DNA from: Clostridium sp. K4410.MGS-306
GTDB lineage: Bacteria > Cyanobacteriota > Vampirovibrionia > Gastranaerophilales > Gastranaerophilaceae
NCBI GenBank assembly: GCA_000980375.1
Contig: LARD01000005.1
Span: forward strand, 194,251-258,250
DNA: 64,000 nucleotides
Direction of reading: 5' to 3'
Shown here: positions 24,409-34,800 of the stretch, piece by piece
How the letters are laid out: each line of letters begins with the position of its first letter
How positions within the stretch are numbered: position 1 is the first letter of the stretch
Notes under the pieces: generated by a model
Databases searched by the model: none
What the model was told of the DNA's origin: nothing
Seen by the model: the letters and a program-made list of their open reading frames with translations, nothing else
Program-made: the position numbers and the translations under genes

Positions 24409-26116
24409 AATTTTATTCTTGGGCGAAGAAATTAAAAAACAAATAGAAAAATTTGACAGATTTGTAAATAATTACGATGACGTTTCTCAAACGACCCAAA
24501 TTCCTTCTTCTGCTTATATGAACTGGGCTGTTAACCTTGCACAAAACGGTAATATGGAAGATGCAATGGAAAAGCTCGAAACAGCATCTCTTATGCCTAA
24601 TCAAAATCCCGGAGTTTATATAAATCTTGGTATTGCTCTTTTGAGACAGAAAAATTTTGAAGAAGCAATAAAAAATTTTAGAAAAGCAGTTAAGATTGAT
24701 AAATTTAATTCAAGAGCTTATTCAATGTGGGCTTCGGCTTTATCTGAAATAGGTGATTTGAAAGGTGCTGTTGATATATACAAAATTGCTCAAAAATATG
24801 ACCCCAGAGACCCAGATATATATTTAAACTGGGGTGTTTCACTTGCAAGAGCAGGAAAACAAGAAGAGGCAAAAGCAAAGTTTAAAAAATCGGTTTCTTT
24901 AAATCCTCTCAATCCGGTCACTCCTTTTTTATGGGGGCTTATATTGTTGGAGCAGCAGGATTATAAAGACGCAATATCAAAATTTAATCACAGCCTTATT
25001 TATACAGACAATAAGTACGATGCACTTTATTATATTGCATTGTGTTATATAAAACTCGGTGATTATAAATTTGCTCAAGAATATGCTCAAAAAGCGCTTG
25101 ATGTTGATAATTCCAAAGTTGATTCATACATTATACTGGCGGATTGTTATCTCAATACCTGTCAGGAGCAAAAATGTCTTGATATTTTTAATATGGCTGA
25201 AAAAAATGCACAAACTAACACACAGTTTTATACAAACTGGGGTTTGGCGCTTCAAAAATACAACTATATAGATCAAGCACGTGAAAAATTCTACAGATCT
25301 TTGATGCTTGAGCCTAATCAAGAACTTGTGTTATTTAATCTTGGTGTTAATTTTCTTTTGAGTAAGGAAGTTACACAGGCGGCTGAGTTTTTTAACAAAG
25401 TACTTGAAATTAATCCGTCTCATCCTCTTGCCTTGTTTAATCTTGCAGCAATAGCTTATAACAATGGGGATTTTTCAACTGCATTAGAGTTGTACAAAAG
25501 CTCTTATGAAAATGATAAAAAAAACTATCATCTGTATTTTAATATTGCCGGCTGCTATTACCAGAAAGGTGATATGGAAAATGCCAGAGCGTATTATAAA
25601 AAATGTATTGAATATTGTCCTAAATTTGTTCAGGCATATATAAGCTTTGCTAATCTGCTTTTGGAAATTGGCGAACCACAAGAAGCTTTAAGAAAAGCAA
25701 GAACAGCCTTTTTGATGGACAAAGATTCTGCTTATACCAATTTTGCGTTTGGTATTATATTGATGCGCCTTGGCAGCTATGATGACGCATTAGAAAAATT
25801 TTGGGGTGCTATAAAAATCGATAACGGTTATCTTTTGGCGTACCTGGCTATTGCAGAAACTTATCTTTTGAAAAAAGACTACGAAAAATCACTGGAAACT
25901 CTTGAATCTATAAATGCAGAATCGAAAGAGTTGCCGGAATTTTTAGAAGTGCAGCAAAGAGTACTTGAGGCAGCTGTAAATGATGTCGAAATATCACAAT
26001 CGGTATCAAATTATGCTATTCAATATTGTAATAAATTCTTAGAGCTGTATAATAACGATAAGGTACAGGGCATAAAAAATATTTTAGTAGATAAATGCAG
26101 ATTTGAGGCAAATTAA
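24398..26116 (+). CDS. Tetratricopeptide-repeat protein
   Basis: A 572-residue protein almost wholly composed of TPR units, about a dozen in tandem. Examples are PGVYINLGIALLRQKNFEEA, PDIYLNWGVSLARAGKQEEA and PLALFNLAAIAYNNGDFSTA. There is no signal peptide or membrane segment. TPR solenoids are protein-binding scaffolds. The position directly behind neuB and the phosphatase (11-base overlap) makes a role in surface-glycan or flagellar glycosylation conceivable, but no glycosyltransferase domain is visible. lysC follows after 2 bases. Confidence 0.85.
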   Translation: MKNKILFLGEEIKKQIEKFDRFVNNYDDVSQTTQIPSSAYMNWAVNLAQNGNMEDAMEKLETASLMPNQNPGVYINLGIALLRQKNFEEAIKNFRKAVKIDKFNSRAYSMWASALSEIGDLKGAVDIYKIAQKYDPRDPDIYLNWGVSLARAGKQEEAKAKFKKSVSLNPLNPVTPFLWGLILLEQQDYKDAISKFNHSLIYTDNKYDALYYIALCYIKLGDYKFAQEYAQKALDVDNSKVDSYIILADCYLNTCQEQKCLDIFNMAEKNAQTNTQFYTNWGLALQKYNYIDQAREKFYRSLMLEPNQELVLFNLGVNFLLSKEVTQAAEFFNKVLEINPSHPLALFNLAAIAYNNGDFSTALELYKSSYENDKKNYHLYFNIAGCYYQKGDMENARAYYKKCIEYCPKFVQAYISFANLLLEIGEPQEALRKARTAFLMDKDSAYTNFAFGIILMRLGSYDDALEKFWGAIKIDNGYLLAYLAIAETYLLKKDYEKSLETLESINAESKELPEFLEVQQRVLEAAVNDVEISQSVSNYAIQYCNKFLELYNNDKVQGIKNILVDKCRFEAN

Positions 26117-26118
26117 AA

Positions 26119-27378
26119 GTGGGTATAATAGTTCAAAAATTTGGCGGTACATCTGTTGCAGATACAGATAAAATCAAAAATGTTGCATCTGCCGTAATAC
26201 GTGAAAAAAAGAATGGCAATGATGTAATTGTAGTTGTCTCTGCAATGGGACACACAACAGATTACCTTGTTAAAATGGCCAGAGATATAACATCCTGCCC
26301 CAACTCACGAGAGATGGACATGCTGCTTGCAACAGGTGAACAGGTTTCTATTGCGTTACTGACAATGGCTATTCAGGCACAGGGCTATGCTGCGGTGAGT
26401 ATGAATGCTATGCAGGTGGGTATTATTACAGAATGTGTCCATTCAAAAGCAAGAATTGTTGATATCAAAACAAACAAACTCAAAGAACACCTTGATAAAG
26501 GTGAAATAATTGTTGTTGCCGGTTTTCAAGGGGTTACTCCGGATGGAGAAATAACTACTCTTGGCAGAGGCGGTTCTGATACATCAGCTGTTGCAATTGC
26601 CGGTGCAATGAATGCTGATAGATGTGATATTTATACGGATGTTGAAGGCGTTTATACTACAGACCCAAGAATTGTGCCGTGTGCAACAAAATTAAAAGAA
26701 ATATCATATGAAGAAATGTTGGAGCTTGCGCATGTGGGAGCAAATGTCTTACATCCTCGTTCTGTTGAAACTGCAAAACAATATCAGGTGCCTTTGAGGG
26801 TTAGAAGCACCTTTAAATTAGATGATTTAGGAACTTATATAATAGGAGTTGACGAAATGGAAATTTATAAACCGGTCGCAGGGGTTGCTTCCGATTTGTC
26901 TCAAATCAGAGTTGTTATAACAGAAGTGCCAGATAGACCCGGCAATGCTGCAAAGATTTTTGAAATGCTGTCAAAATCTGATATAAGCGTTGATATGATT
27001 ATTCAATCTTATGGCAGAAGCGATGACACCAACGATATAGCATTTACCGTATGCCGTTCTGACTATGAAAGAACCATGGAATTGGTTAAAGACATTATTA
27101 AAGAAATCAATGCCTCGGGGGTTCTTGTTGATGAGGATATTGCAAAGGTCTCTATCGTAGGTGCCGGCATGGTTGACCGTCCTGGTATTGCTGCTTCAAT
27201 GTTTAAAGCACTGGCAGAAAGCGGAATAAATATCAAAATGATTTCAACAAGTGAAATTAAAATAAGTTGTCTTGTTGAAAAAGAACAGTCTGATGCAGCT
27301 ATCAAGGCTCTTCATACTGCATTCCATCTCGATTCTAAAGAAACTGCAGTTGTTATGGGTGATTTGCCGGATGTATAA
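26119..27378 (+). CDS. lysC: Aspartate kinase
   Basis: A 419-residue aspartokinase, first enzyme of the Lys/Thr/Met/DAP pathway. The catalytic domain shows IVQKFGGTSVAD, VVVVSAMGHTTD, TTLGRGGSDTSAVAIA and CDIYTDVEGVYTTDPRIV. Two C-terminal ACT domains (about 265-405) should give lysine and/or threonine feedback: VITEVPDRPGNAAKIFEML and VSIVGAGMVDRPGIAASMFK. The length fits the monofunctional cyanobacterial/Bacillus II type. The start is GTG, two bases after the TPR gene stop. Confidence 0.96.
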   Translation: MGIIVQKFGGTSVADTDKIKNVASAVIREKKNGNDVIVVVSAMGHTTDYLVKMARDITSCPNSREMDMLLATGEQVSIALLTMAIQAQGYAAVSMNAMQVGIITECVHSKARIVDIKTNKLKEHLDKGEIIVVAGFQGVTPDGEITTLGRGGSDTSAVAIAGAMNADRCDIYTDVEGVYTTDPRIVPCATKLKEISYEEMLELAHVGANVLHPRSVETAKQYQVPLRVRSTFKLDDLGTYIIGVDEMEIYKPVAGVASDLSQIRVVITEVPDRPGNAAKIFEMLSKSDISVDMIIQSYGRSDDTNDIAFTVCRSDYERTMELVKDIIKEINASGVLVDEDIAKVSIVGAGMVDRPGIAASMFKALAESGINIKMISTSEIKISCLVEKEQSDAAIKALHTAFHLDSKETAVVMGDLPDV

Positions 27379-27450
27379 ACTCCAGCTTAATATTTATTAA
27401 ACTTTTTATAAAAACTAACAAATTTTTTAATTGAGAAGTATTGGTATGGT

Positions 27451-28308
27451 ATGCAAATGTTAATTGACAAAGAAAATAACTCTAAAGATAAGATAATTAA
27501 ACCTGATTTTTCAACAAAAACAGGCAGAGAGTTTCTTGCTTTTTACTTGCAAACCAAATTTAAACAAATATTGTCTTATGATAAAAAAACTGAACGTCCG
27601 ATTTTTAAAGAAATTAATCCCAATTTCATTTCTAAATTTTCAAGACGTTTGATTGAAAATCCAAATAAAAAGTTTTTGATTGGCGTAACCGGAGAATCTG
27701 CAAGCGGTAAAACCACAATTTGCAAACAAATAAAAAAAACAAGCACAGATTTGGACTTTCCTCTTGAGTTTTTAAGTATTGATAACTATTTTAACGATAT
27801 ATCAGACCTTATAGCAAAGTATGGTACGTTCGATGCCTTGCGTGATAACGGTTACGATGTAGATTCTCCTGAAAGTTTCCAGCTTGACCTTTTAAAGGAA
27901 GATTTGACAAAGCTTTCAAACGGAGAAAATATCAAAGCACCGGAGTATCTTATTAACGGAACAGGTGTTAGTGTTCCTAATTCTATTCCTATTTCTGCGG
28001 AAAAATTTATTCTTGTAGAGGGAATGGCTGCTATGTACAAGGATATCAAAGACCTGTTTGATGTAAAAATTTATATTGATATTGACCCTAAAATCCAAAA
28101 AAAATGGTTTATGGAACGCGCATCTAAACGCAATCAATCTGAAGAAAATGCCTTGAAACACTGGGATTATGTTGGTGATGCTGCCGAAAAATATATAAGA
28201 CCTTCAAAATCAGAGGCTGATATTATTATTAACGGTGCATCTTCGCTCGATTATTTTTCACAAATTATTGAATTTATACATACTGCAACCAATTGTTTTA
28301 TTTCATAA
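27451..28308 (+). CDS. Uridine kinase/phosphoribulokinase-like P-loop kinase
   Basis: A 285-residue protein with a P-loop GVTGESASGKTT (about residues 77-88), a following LSIDNYFND (substrate-aspartate block typical of uridine kinases, DxFY-like), FILVEGMAAMY (Walker B region) and a lid-like WFMERASKRN. The fold is that of uridine kinase, PRK and pantothenate kinase. The N-terminal ~70 residues are extra and unassigned. The substrate could be a nucleoside or another sugar/alcohol. The start is uncertain (27451 or 27457); an extended -10, TGGTATGGT, ends 6 bases before 27457. Confidence 0.72.
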   Translation: MQMLIDKENNSKDKIIKPDFSTKTGREFLAFYLQTKFKQILSYDKKTERPIFKEINPNFISKFSRRLIENPNKKFLIGVTGESASGKTTICKQIKKTSTDLDFPLEFLSIDNYFNDISDLIAKYGTFDALRDNGYDVDSPESFQLDLLKEDLTKLSNGENIKAPEYLINGTGVSVPNSIPISAEKFILVEGMAAMYKDIKDLFDVKIYIDIDPKIQKKWFMERASKRNQSEENALKHWDYVGDAAEKYIRPSKSEADIIINGASSLDYFSQIIEFIHTATNCFIS

Positions 28309-28500
28309 TTAATTTTCAAAGCGGATTAAACGTAGTAATAATAAGCTTTTGCATTTTTAATGTTAACTTTTGTTAAGTAAAATATAAGAAATATATAAAA
28401 AAGACGCAATTTTTATTTCTAAAAATTGTTTATATAAGTACGAGAGATATTAAGAGAAACAAAACAAAAGAGAGTAGAAAATCCACAGGAGGAACAATTT

Positions 28501-28689
28501 ATGTCAAGAGTACTTATTTCAATGCCCGAAAAATTCTTAGATGAAATCGACCAGGTTGCAGACAACGAAAATCGTTCAAGAAGTGAATTGATTCGTGAAG
28601 CATTGAGAACTTACATTCACAGAAACAAAGTACGTGAAAACACACTTGCAGCCAAAAACGCTACTATCTTAGAGGCATTACTGGACTAA
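28501..28689 (+). CDS. Ribbon-helix-helix (CopG/Arc-type) DNA-binding protein
   Basis: A 62-residue protein with the RHH fold: beta-strand SRVLISMPEKFLDEID, then helix NENRSRSELIREALRTYIHR, as in CopG, ParD and NikR N-termini. It should bind DNA as a dimer through the strand. It has an almost perfect ribosome site (AGGAGG, 7 bases before the ATG), suggesting high expression. No toxin or metal-binding domain is attached and no partner is adjacent, so it is probably a free-standing regulator. A 15-bp near-repeat covers its 3' end and the sequence just downstream. Confidence 0.85.
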   Translation: MSRVLISMPEKFLDEIDQVADNENRSRSELIREALRTYIHRNKVRENTLAAKNATILEALLD

Positions 28690-28742
28690 AAAAGCTTTAA
28701 TTATCAACAAAATTCTTAAAACTAGACGCAATACTGGACTAA
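28675..28742. repeat. 15-bp near-perfect direct repeat at the 3' end of the RHH gene
   Basis: GCATTACTGGACTAA (28675-28689, including the stop codon) recurs as GCAATACTGGACTAA (28728-28742), one mismatch. The second copy overlaps AGACGCAAT (28724-28732), which also occurs upstream of the gene at 28402-28410. The repeats could be regulator sites or remnants of a small duplication. Confidence 0.55.
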
Positions 28743-28774
28743 TAGGGGAAAAGGAAATAGGTTTTATTAAAAAA

Positions 28775-28808
28775 ATGCGGTCACGATATATTCGGACCGC
28801 TTTATTTT
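28775..28808 (+). terminator. Likely terminator downstream of the RHH gene
   Basis: GCGGTC and GACCGC pair across a 12-base AT-rich loop and are followed by TTTATTTTAT. It lies about 90 bases after the stop. Confidence 0.6.
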
Positions 28809-28848
28809 ATGGTTAGTTTATTATGGTATTGGTTTATAATAGTCTATT

Positions 28849-30078
28849 CTATTTGATAAACGGATTAGCTGAATTAGCGTTTAAAAGTGATGCTGAACCT
28901 GCTGCTTGTTTATATTGGTTCATATCGTAGTTGTATCCGTTAAATCCCGGTACAACAGGTACTCCGTTGAAAACACCGGTTGAAATATTACTATTGTTTT
29001 TATTAATCTGTTGTTCTACATTCTGTGTAGTTTGTGCTGTCTGGACTTGTTGTGCTGCTTGTGCATCCAAGATGATTTTTTCTGCTGTTGCTTTAGCCAT
29101 TAATGCTTCTTCATTTTTTGGATCTTCTGCAAGTATAGATTCTGCTTGTTTAAGTGCTTCTTGTGCAAGTACTAATTTTGTAGCTGGATCATTTTCAACC
29201 TGAACAGTTGTTTCTTTAATAGCACTTTCTTTGGCCAATTCGATTTCAGACTTGCCGGTGATTGCTTTTGCTGTTTTTGCAGCAACTGCTCCGCCAATAG
29301 CACCACCTATAAATCTACCTAAGAAACCGCCAATTGCTGTACCTACGCCAGGGCATATTGCAGTACCGATTGCTGCACCTACAGACATACCGAGTGCATC
29401 ACCTGCTAACCAGCCTACTGCTCCAACGCCTACTTCTGTACCGGTTTTAGCAATTTGTTTCATACCTGATTTAAAACCTAATTGTTGGAAAGCGGGTACA
29501 ACATCAGTAAATGTTTTTATTGTACCATCCATTACTGCCATAAAACCTGCACCGGAACGTCCCATAGCTTTACCAAAACCTGTTTCTCTAAGTCTTGCGT
29601 ATCCGGGAATTTTGTCCATTAATTTTCCCATACCAAAGGGAAGTCTTGCTTCGTTAGGTGTAGTTCTTGATTTAAAGAAATCTCCGTATTCTCTGTTTAA
29701 GAAGTCTCTTCCTGCGTTAACAGCCTGACCTCTTGTATATGGATATTGTTTTTTTACATTTTTAATTGTTTCAGAAAAATTCCAACCTTTAGCTGTGCCG
29801 GCTTTTCTCGCAGCTTTAAAGTTTTCAAGTTCTTGACCTGAAAGACCATTGTTTTTTAAAGCTCCGATTCCTTGAAAACCGCCCATAATACCTGCAAAAG
29901 GCAAAACTCCAACAGCTGTTTCCACAACACCAGGTTCTTGAACAGTTGCAATAGGTTCTCCGTTAGTGAATTTTATCAGGTTTTGTATTTCATTTTTATT
30001 TAAAACTACAGCACCGGAAGCTGCTCTGTATGCTGCCGGATATGGATTATAGTTGTAACCTGAAACACTATTCATCAT
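28849..30078 (-). CDS. Glycine-zipper protein with a Tyr/Asn-rich N-terminus, function unknown
   Basis: A 409-residue protein of no recognised family. It opens with a short Asn/Tyr/Pro/Ala-rich tail (SGYNYNPYPAAYRAASG) and continues with a basic region. A central run of small residues (about 225-290) shows glycine-zipper spacing (GDALGMSVGAAIGTAI, GGFLGRFIGGAIGGAVAA), as in membrane-inserting or pore-associated proteins. After an acidic helical stretch with TPR-like composition the tail is Gln/Asn-rich. No Sec signal is present. I chose ATG 30078 (AGGTAG upstream) over a distal start at 30180. Confidence 0.6.
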   Translation of the reverse strand: MMNSVSGYNYNPYPAAYRAASGAVVLNKNEIQNLIKFTNGEPIATVQEPGVVETAVGVLPFAGIMGGFQGIGALKNNGLSGQELENFKAARKAGTAKGWNFSETIKNVKKQYPYTRGQAVNAGRDFLNREYGDFFKSRTTPNEARLPFGMGKLMDKIPGYARLRETGFGKAMGRSGAGFMAVMDGTIKTFTDVVPAFQQLGFKSGMKQIAKTGTEVGVGAVGWLAGDALGMSVGAAIGTAICPGVGTAIGGFLGRFIGGAIGGAVAAKTAKAITGKSEIELAKESAIKETTVQVENDPATKLVLAQEALKQAESILAEDPKNEEALMAKATAEKIILDAQAAQQVQTAQTTQNVEQQINKNNSNISTGVFNGVPVVPGFNGYNYDMNQYKQAAGSASLLNANSANPFIK

Positions 30079-30237
30079 AACTTTAACTACCTGTAATAAA
30101 TCTAACCTTACATATATAAAAACAATTGAGTTAAATAAATTTCCTCTAAAATACAAAATGTAAACAAATGTTAACAACATGGCAAAAATTCATTATCATC
30201 TGTTTTATATTAGTGACAGAAGTGGTGGAATTCTCAT

Positions 30238-31806
30238 ATGTTTGTTAATAACAATTTTAATCGTTTTAATTTCAAAGCCGCAGCAAATGCCGCACAATCA
30301 GATAATAACGGAGAAGTTCGGACAAGGAATCTATACGCAAATGATATGCATGGCATTTTGAGCGGTTATAGAAAAATGATTACAGTAAGAGACAGATTTG
30401 AAGCAGAAAACAAAAAGAATCCTTCTATTATTGCTTCTACCTATCTTTCAGGTGACGGTAATGTTGGTGCAAACAGGCAAAAAAATAAACTTGTGATTGC
30501 TTTGGAAAATTTTATTAAACCAAGAGCAAAAGCACCTGGAAATCACGATTTTGATGATCAAGGCTCCAAAGGTTTGTCAGAGCTTCTTGATGCATCTAAA
30601 GTGAAAACTCTTGCTTTGAATCTTGTAACAAAACCAAACTCTGCTTTGCAAGATGATATGGATGCAGGCAGATTGGCAAAATCAATGATTTTTGAAGAAA
30701 ACGGACAAAAATTCGGGGTTATAGGGTTAATACCTTCTGATTTATTTAAAAGAATAAACCAACAAAGTAAAGATAAAAGCAAAGATATTGATGTGCTTAA
30801 TCTTCAAGACACGATAAAAGCTGTACAAGATGAAGTTAATAAAATGGAAGCACAGAATGTAAACAAAATTACTCTTGTATCTCATATGGGTATAGATGCT
30901 GACAAAGAAATTATCAAAAACGTTGTAGGTGTTGATATTGTTCATGGCGCTCACTCTCATGATCTGCTTAAAGGGCTTGTTCCTGGCGAAAACTATTTTA
31001 TATCAAAGCGCGGCGAGCCTGTAATTATGACACAAGCCGGCAAAAACGGACACTGGTATGGCATACTGGATGTTGTTTATGATAAAAACGGAAAAATCAT
31101 AAAAGCCAAAAACGATGTAAAATCTCTTGATGATGAGACTGACAGCTTAAAAGCAGTTGTGCTTGAAAAAATGATGATTGGTGAACCTAAAAAAATCGGT
31201 GAACTTGCTCATGATGTAAAATCAATGCCGGAAACAATTCTGGATGAAAATCCAATGTGCTCTTTCCTTTGTGATGCTTACAAAAAACTTACGGGTGCTG
31301 ATATTGTTTTAAACAATGCAGGAACAATGAGAAATACCCTGCATAAAGGCGATGTTACTGACCGTATGATTATTGATATGATGCCTTATTACAATAATAT
31401 CTCAACTTACAAATTGAGTGAAAAAGATATTGTAGACGCTATAAACAGCGGTATCGAAGCTACTGCGAAATATCACAGAACAGGTGCTTTGCAGGTTGCA
31501 GGCATGTCTTATGTAATAGGCAAGAACGGAAAAATTAAAGAAGCATACCTTCTCAAAGATGACGGCACTAAAGAATCTATGAATGTACAAAACCCTAGAG
31601 CCGATAAATTCTATACTGTTGCATACAATTCTTTCCTTGGTGGAGGTACAGACGGTTTAGAAATGCTTCACGCTCCGGAAAAAATGATTAAAACCTTTGA
31701 TGCAAATGAAACAGACCTGTTGATAGATTATTTTAAAACCTTTGATAACAAACCTCTATCCATAGATAAAACCGGTAGAATCACTCGTGAAAAGAATCAG
31801 GTATAG
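30238..31806 (+). CDS. 5'-nucleotidase/UshA-family metallophosphatase without a Sec signal
   Basis: A 522-residue two-domain enzyme. The metallophosphatase domain has the five metal-binding blocks: NLYANDMHG (residue ~32), LSGDGNVG, APGNHDFD, LVSHMGID and VHGAHSHD. The C-terminal nucleotidase domain carries NNAGTMRNTL, DMMPYYNNIST and VAYNSFLGGGTDG. Family members hydrolyse nucleotides, UDP-sugars or cyclic nucleotides, usually in the periplasm. Here the N-terminus is MFVNNNFNRFNFKAAANAAQ rather than a signal peptide. The 3' end overlaps the convergent AsmA-like gene by 26 bases. Confidence 0.85.
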   Translation: MFVNNNFNRFNFKAAANAAQSDNNGEVRTRNLYANDMHGILSGYRKMITVRDRFEAENKKNPSIIASTYLSGDGNVGANRQKNKLVIALENFIKPRAKAPGNHDFDDQGSKGLSELLDASKVKTLALNLVTKPNSALQDDMDAGRLAKSMIFEENGQKFGVIGLIPSDLFKRINQQSKDKSKDIDVLNLQDTIKAVQDEVNKMEAQNVNKITLVSHMGIDADKEIIKNVVGVDIVHGAHSHDLLKGLVPGENYFISKRGEPVIMTQAGKNGHWYGILDVVYDKNGKIIKAKNDVKSLDDETDSLKAVVLEKMMIGEPKKIGELAHDVKSMPETILDENPMCSFLCDAYKKLTGADIVLNNAGTMRNTLHKGDVTDRMIIDMMPYYNNISTYKLSEKDIVDAINSGIEATAKYHRTGALQVAGMSYVIGKNGKIKEAYLLKDDGTKESMNVQNPRADKFYTVAYNSFLGGGTDGLEMLHAPEKMIKTFDANETDLLIDYFKTFDNKPLSIDKTGRITREKNQV

Positions 31807-34800
31807 AATTCAAAAAATCTGGCTGGGCTGATGGTTGTGATGGCTTTTGTTCATTATTTTGTTCTGTCAAAATAGCAGGTGTTTGCTTTTCAGCAGCGGC
31901 TTCTTTTTGAGATATAGCTTTTTTCTTTGTGCCTGTTGGATTTACCCAGGTAAATGATTTTACAGATTTTACACTGTCAGGGTCTCCTTCTATTACCACA
32001 CGGAAATTTTTTGTCTGATATCGATAATCCGGACTCAACGCAGGAATTCTTGAAATATCCATTTCCGGAATTTCTGTATTAAAAGAATTGAATAAATTTG
32101 CTATGGCTGGTCCGTATTTTGTATGTTCATCTAAAAAGTCTTTTATTGTTACAGTGCCTAAAAGTCCCATAGAGCTTGAAACTTCTGAGGAGACTCTGCC
32201 CAAAATTTGTAAATCTGTATAATTAGTCAATAAATTAATGCTGCCTGTTATATACATACTCATTTGTGGACCTGATGTAAGGACGGGGTTAAGATGTGCA
32301 TAACCTGACGAAAATTTAATCATACCTTTTAAATATGTTACATAACCCGTATCCTTAGGGCTAATAGCCTGTTTTGCACTGTTAAGGCTGGCGTAAATCA
32401 GCTTTTGTGAAAGTAAATTTTGAGCATATAAAAAGTGCTCGAATCGTCCGAGAGGACCTAAATGTCCGTTTTTGACGAGAATATCGGCTCTTCCTTTTAA
32501 CGTTTTCATTTGTTGTTCAAAGCTGGTGCCAAGCATATCTACAGAAGCATCAAAGTTCAACCTGCCTGAAATTTTCTGGTCTCCCGGTAAAAAATCCTTT
32601 GCAGCAGAAGCCGCATCCATGTTTCTTCCCTGTATATCGGCATGCAACGAGTTGTATGGGAAATTGTATGTTATATTTCCGGCTGCTTTTCCTCCGTATG
32701 CATCTGCAAACATTTTGTTTATGAGCAAGATATTCTTTTTGGATGATATGTCTGCCGAGATATTCTCTGCTTTTATCTGACCGGTTTTAAAAGATTTTAT
32801 GTTCACTTTTCCTGTTTTAATGATAAATGGAAATTCTGTTCCAGGACCGTATTTTGCTTGTTCAAATAATGGCATTAATGCCATAAGATAATCCATATCA
32901 ATATATTGTGAGTTCAGCTTAAGATAATTGATGTTGTTTGTCTGAAGTGCATCTGTAGGCGCAATAGCTTCTATCGAAACATCCATGCTTTTTATTTTTA
33001 GATTATTTATTTGAGCATTGATAAAAGATTTGTTTAATGAAAGTGCAATATTTTGTGCTTTTATAAAGTATTGAGGTATTAATACATCTGTTAAAAGTAT
33101 ATTGCCATTAACATTAGGTTTTTGTGCTGTACCGTTTATTATTAAATCTGCAGTTAAATCGGCTCTGGAATCCTTAATTTCCGGTAAAGATATATTCAGC
33201 TTGTCTTCTGTTGATATATGAAGATTTTCAAGCTCTGCAACAGTTGCATAATTTTTTATTTTTCCTTTAACACTTATTGCTTTTTTTAGTTTGTTTTTAT
33301 TGATTGTTTTTGTCAGTCCGTTTATTCCGTTAGCATAAAATATGGAAATATCATCAATTGTTAAATTTGAGCCTTCCAATTTTGCTTCTGCACTAGTGAG
33401 GGTGTTTATTGCCGCAAAACTGTTGATATGAAGTGGTGTAATGTAGTTTGAATGATTTGCCAGTATGTCGATTTTGATTTTTTGTTCTCTGCTGTTTCCT
33501 GTTACTGAGGCTTTTATGGGCAAATACCCCTGTGCAAAGAGTTTTATATCTTTGGGTGCAAATGTTTTTAACAATGCTGTATCTACTGTGCCGGAGGCAT
33601 TTATATTAATTGTAGGAGATTTTAAATAGTCGGTTATATTTCCTGACAATACAATTTTTGCATTGCCAAGGTTAATTTTGCTCGGGTTGATAGTCAGTGT
33701 TTTGTTGTCAAATTTTGCGGATAAGACCTGTGATTTTATTGTGTTTGATGAATTTGGTATGTTTTTTGATACACACAAAATGTCGTTTAGTGTGACAATG
33801 CCTGAATAGATGTTCTTGTCGGTTTTGGCATCTATTAATAATTCACGAATACTGATCTTAATATTATTAAGGGTTTCTGTCGCATTAAAATTGGTGATAA
33901 GCGCATTAATTTGAGGCGCAGCTTCTGTTAGCTTTCCCTGAATTTTTGTTGTAAAAGACAATTTGCCGCTTTTTACAACGAGATTTTTTTGAGGTTTAAG
34001 CATAGGGAATGCGTTCATAATGTGGTTTAGATCCAGATTGTTTGCACTTATCAAGATATTCCCGTTGGCCTTGGAATCAATTGTTCCTTTAATTTTTACA
34101 GGCTGCTCATTTACCAGAACATCGGATTGTTTAATTTTTATGTTGTCATTGGAAAAGTCTACCAATGCATTTATTTTGTTGATTCTAAGAGGTATGCTTT
34201 TGTGCGCAATATTTGCATTGTTAACTTTAAGGCTGCCGTTAGAGTGAAGCGTTTTGAAATTTGTTTGTACTTTAAAGTCTGCACTTATAGTTCCGTCTGC
34301 TTTAAATTCGGTTAGATTATTTTTTATTTTTAAAAGCTCAAGAACTGAAATTGTAAGCTTTTGTAGATTTGATATACTGGCCTTGGGGCAAAGGCATTTC
34401 ATATCTATTTCATAGGGTTTTGTAATTTTAACATTTGCATTTATATCAGTGCTTTCATTTTTGGCCGTATAAAATTTAGAGACTACAGTTGCTTTACCTT
34501 TATCAAGATTTATGTGGAAAAAACTAGGTGGCAATGTTTGATTGCCGATTTTCATTGTGAATTTATCGATATCAATTTTTCCACTTAAATATTTAAAATT
34601 GTTGCCTTTTGCATGCACTTTCAAATCTGCATTCAAATTTGCAAAAAGATTGTACTTGTAAAGCTCGTCCGCAGTTATATCAAACATTTTTTTATGTATG
34701 TCAATAAACATTGACTTTGGCACGGCAAGTTTGAGGTTATATTTTACATACCTTTTGTCAAAACAATAAAAATCACCGCTGCTGTCAAAGTTTACGTAAT

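Noticed and set aside
29231..29728. Proline-rich 165-codon plus-strand frame
   Set aside because: Antisense of the glycine-zipper region: Gly/Ala codons read as Pro/Ala on the other strand.
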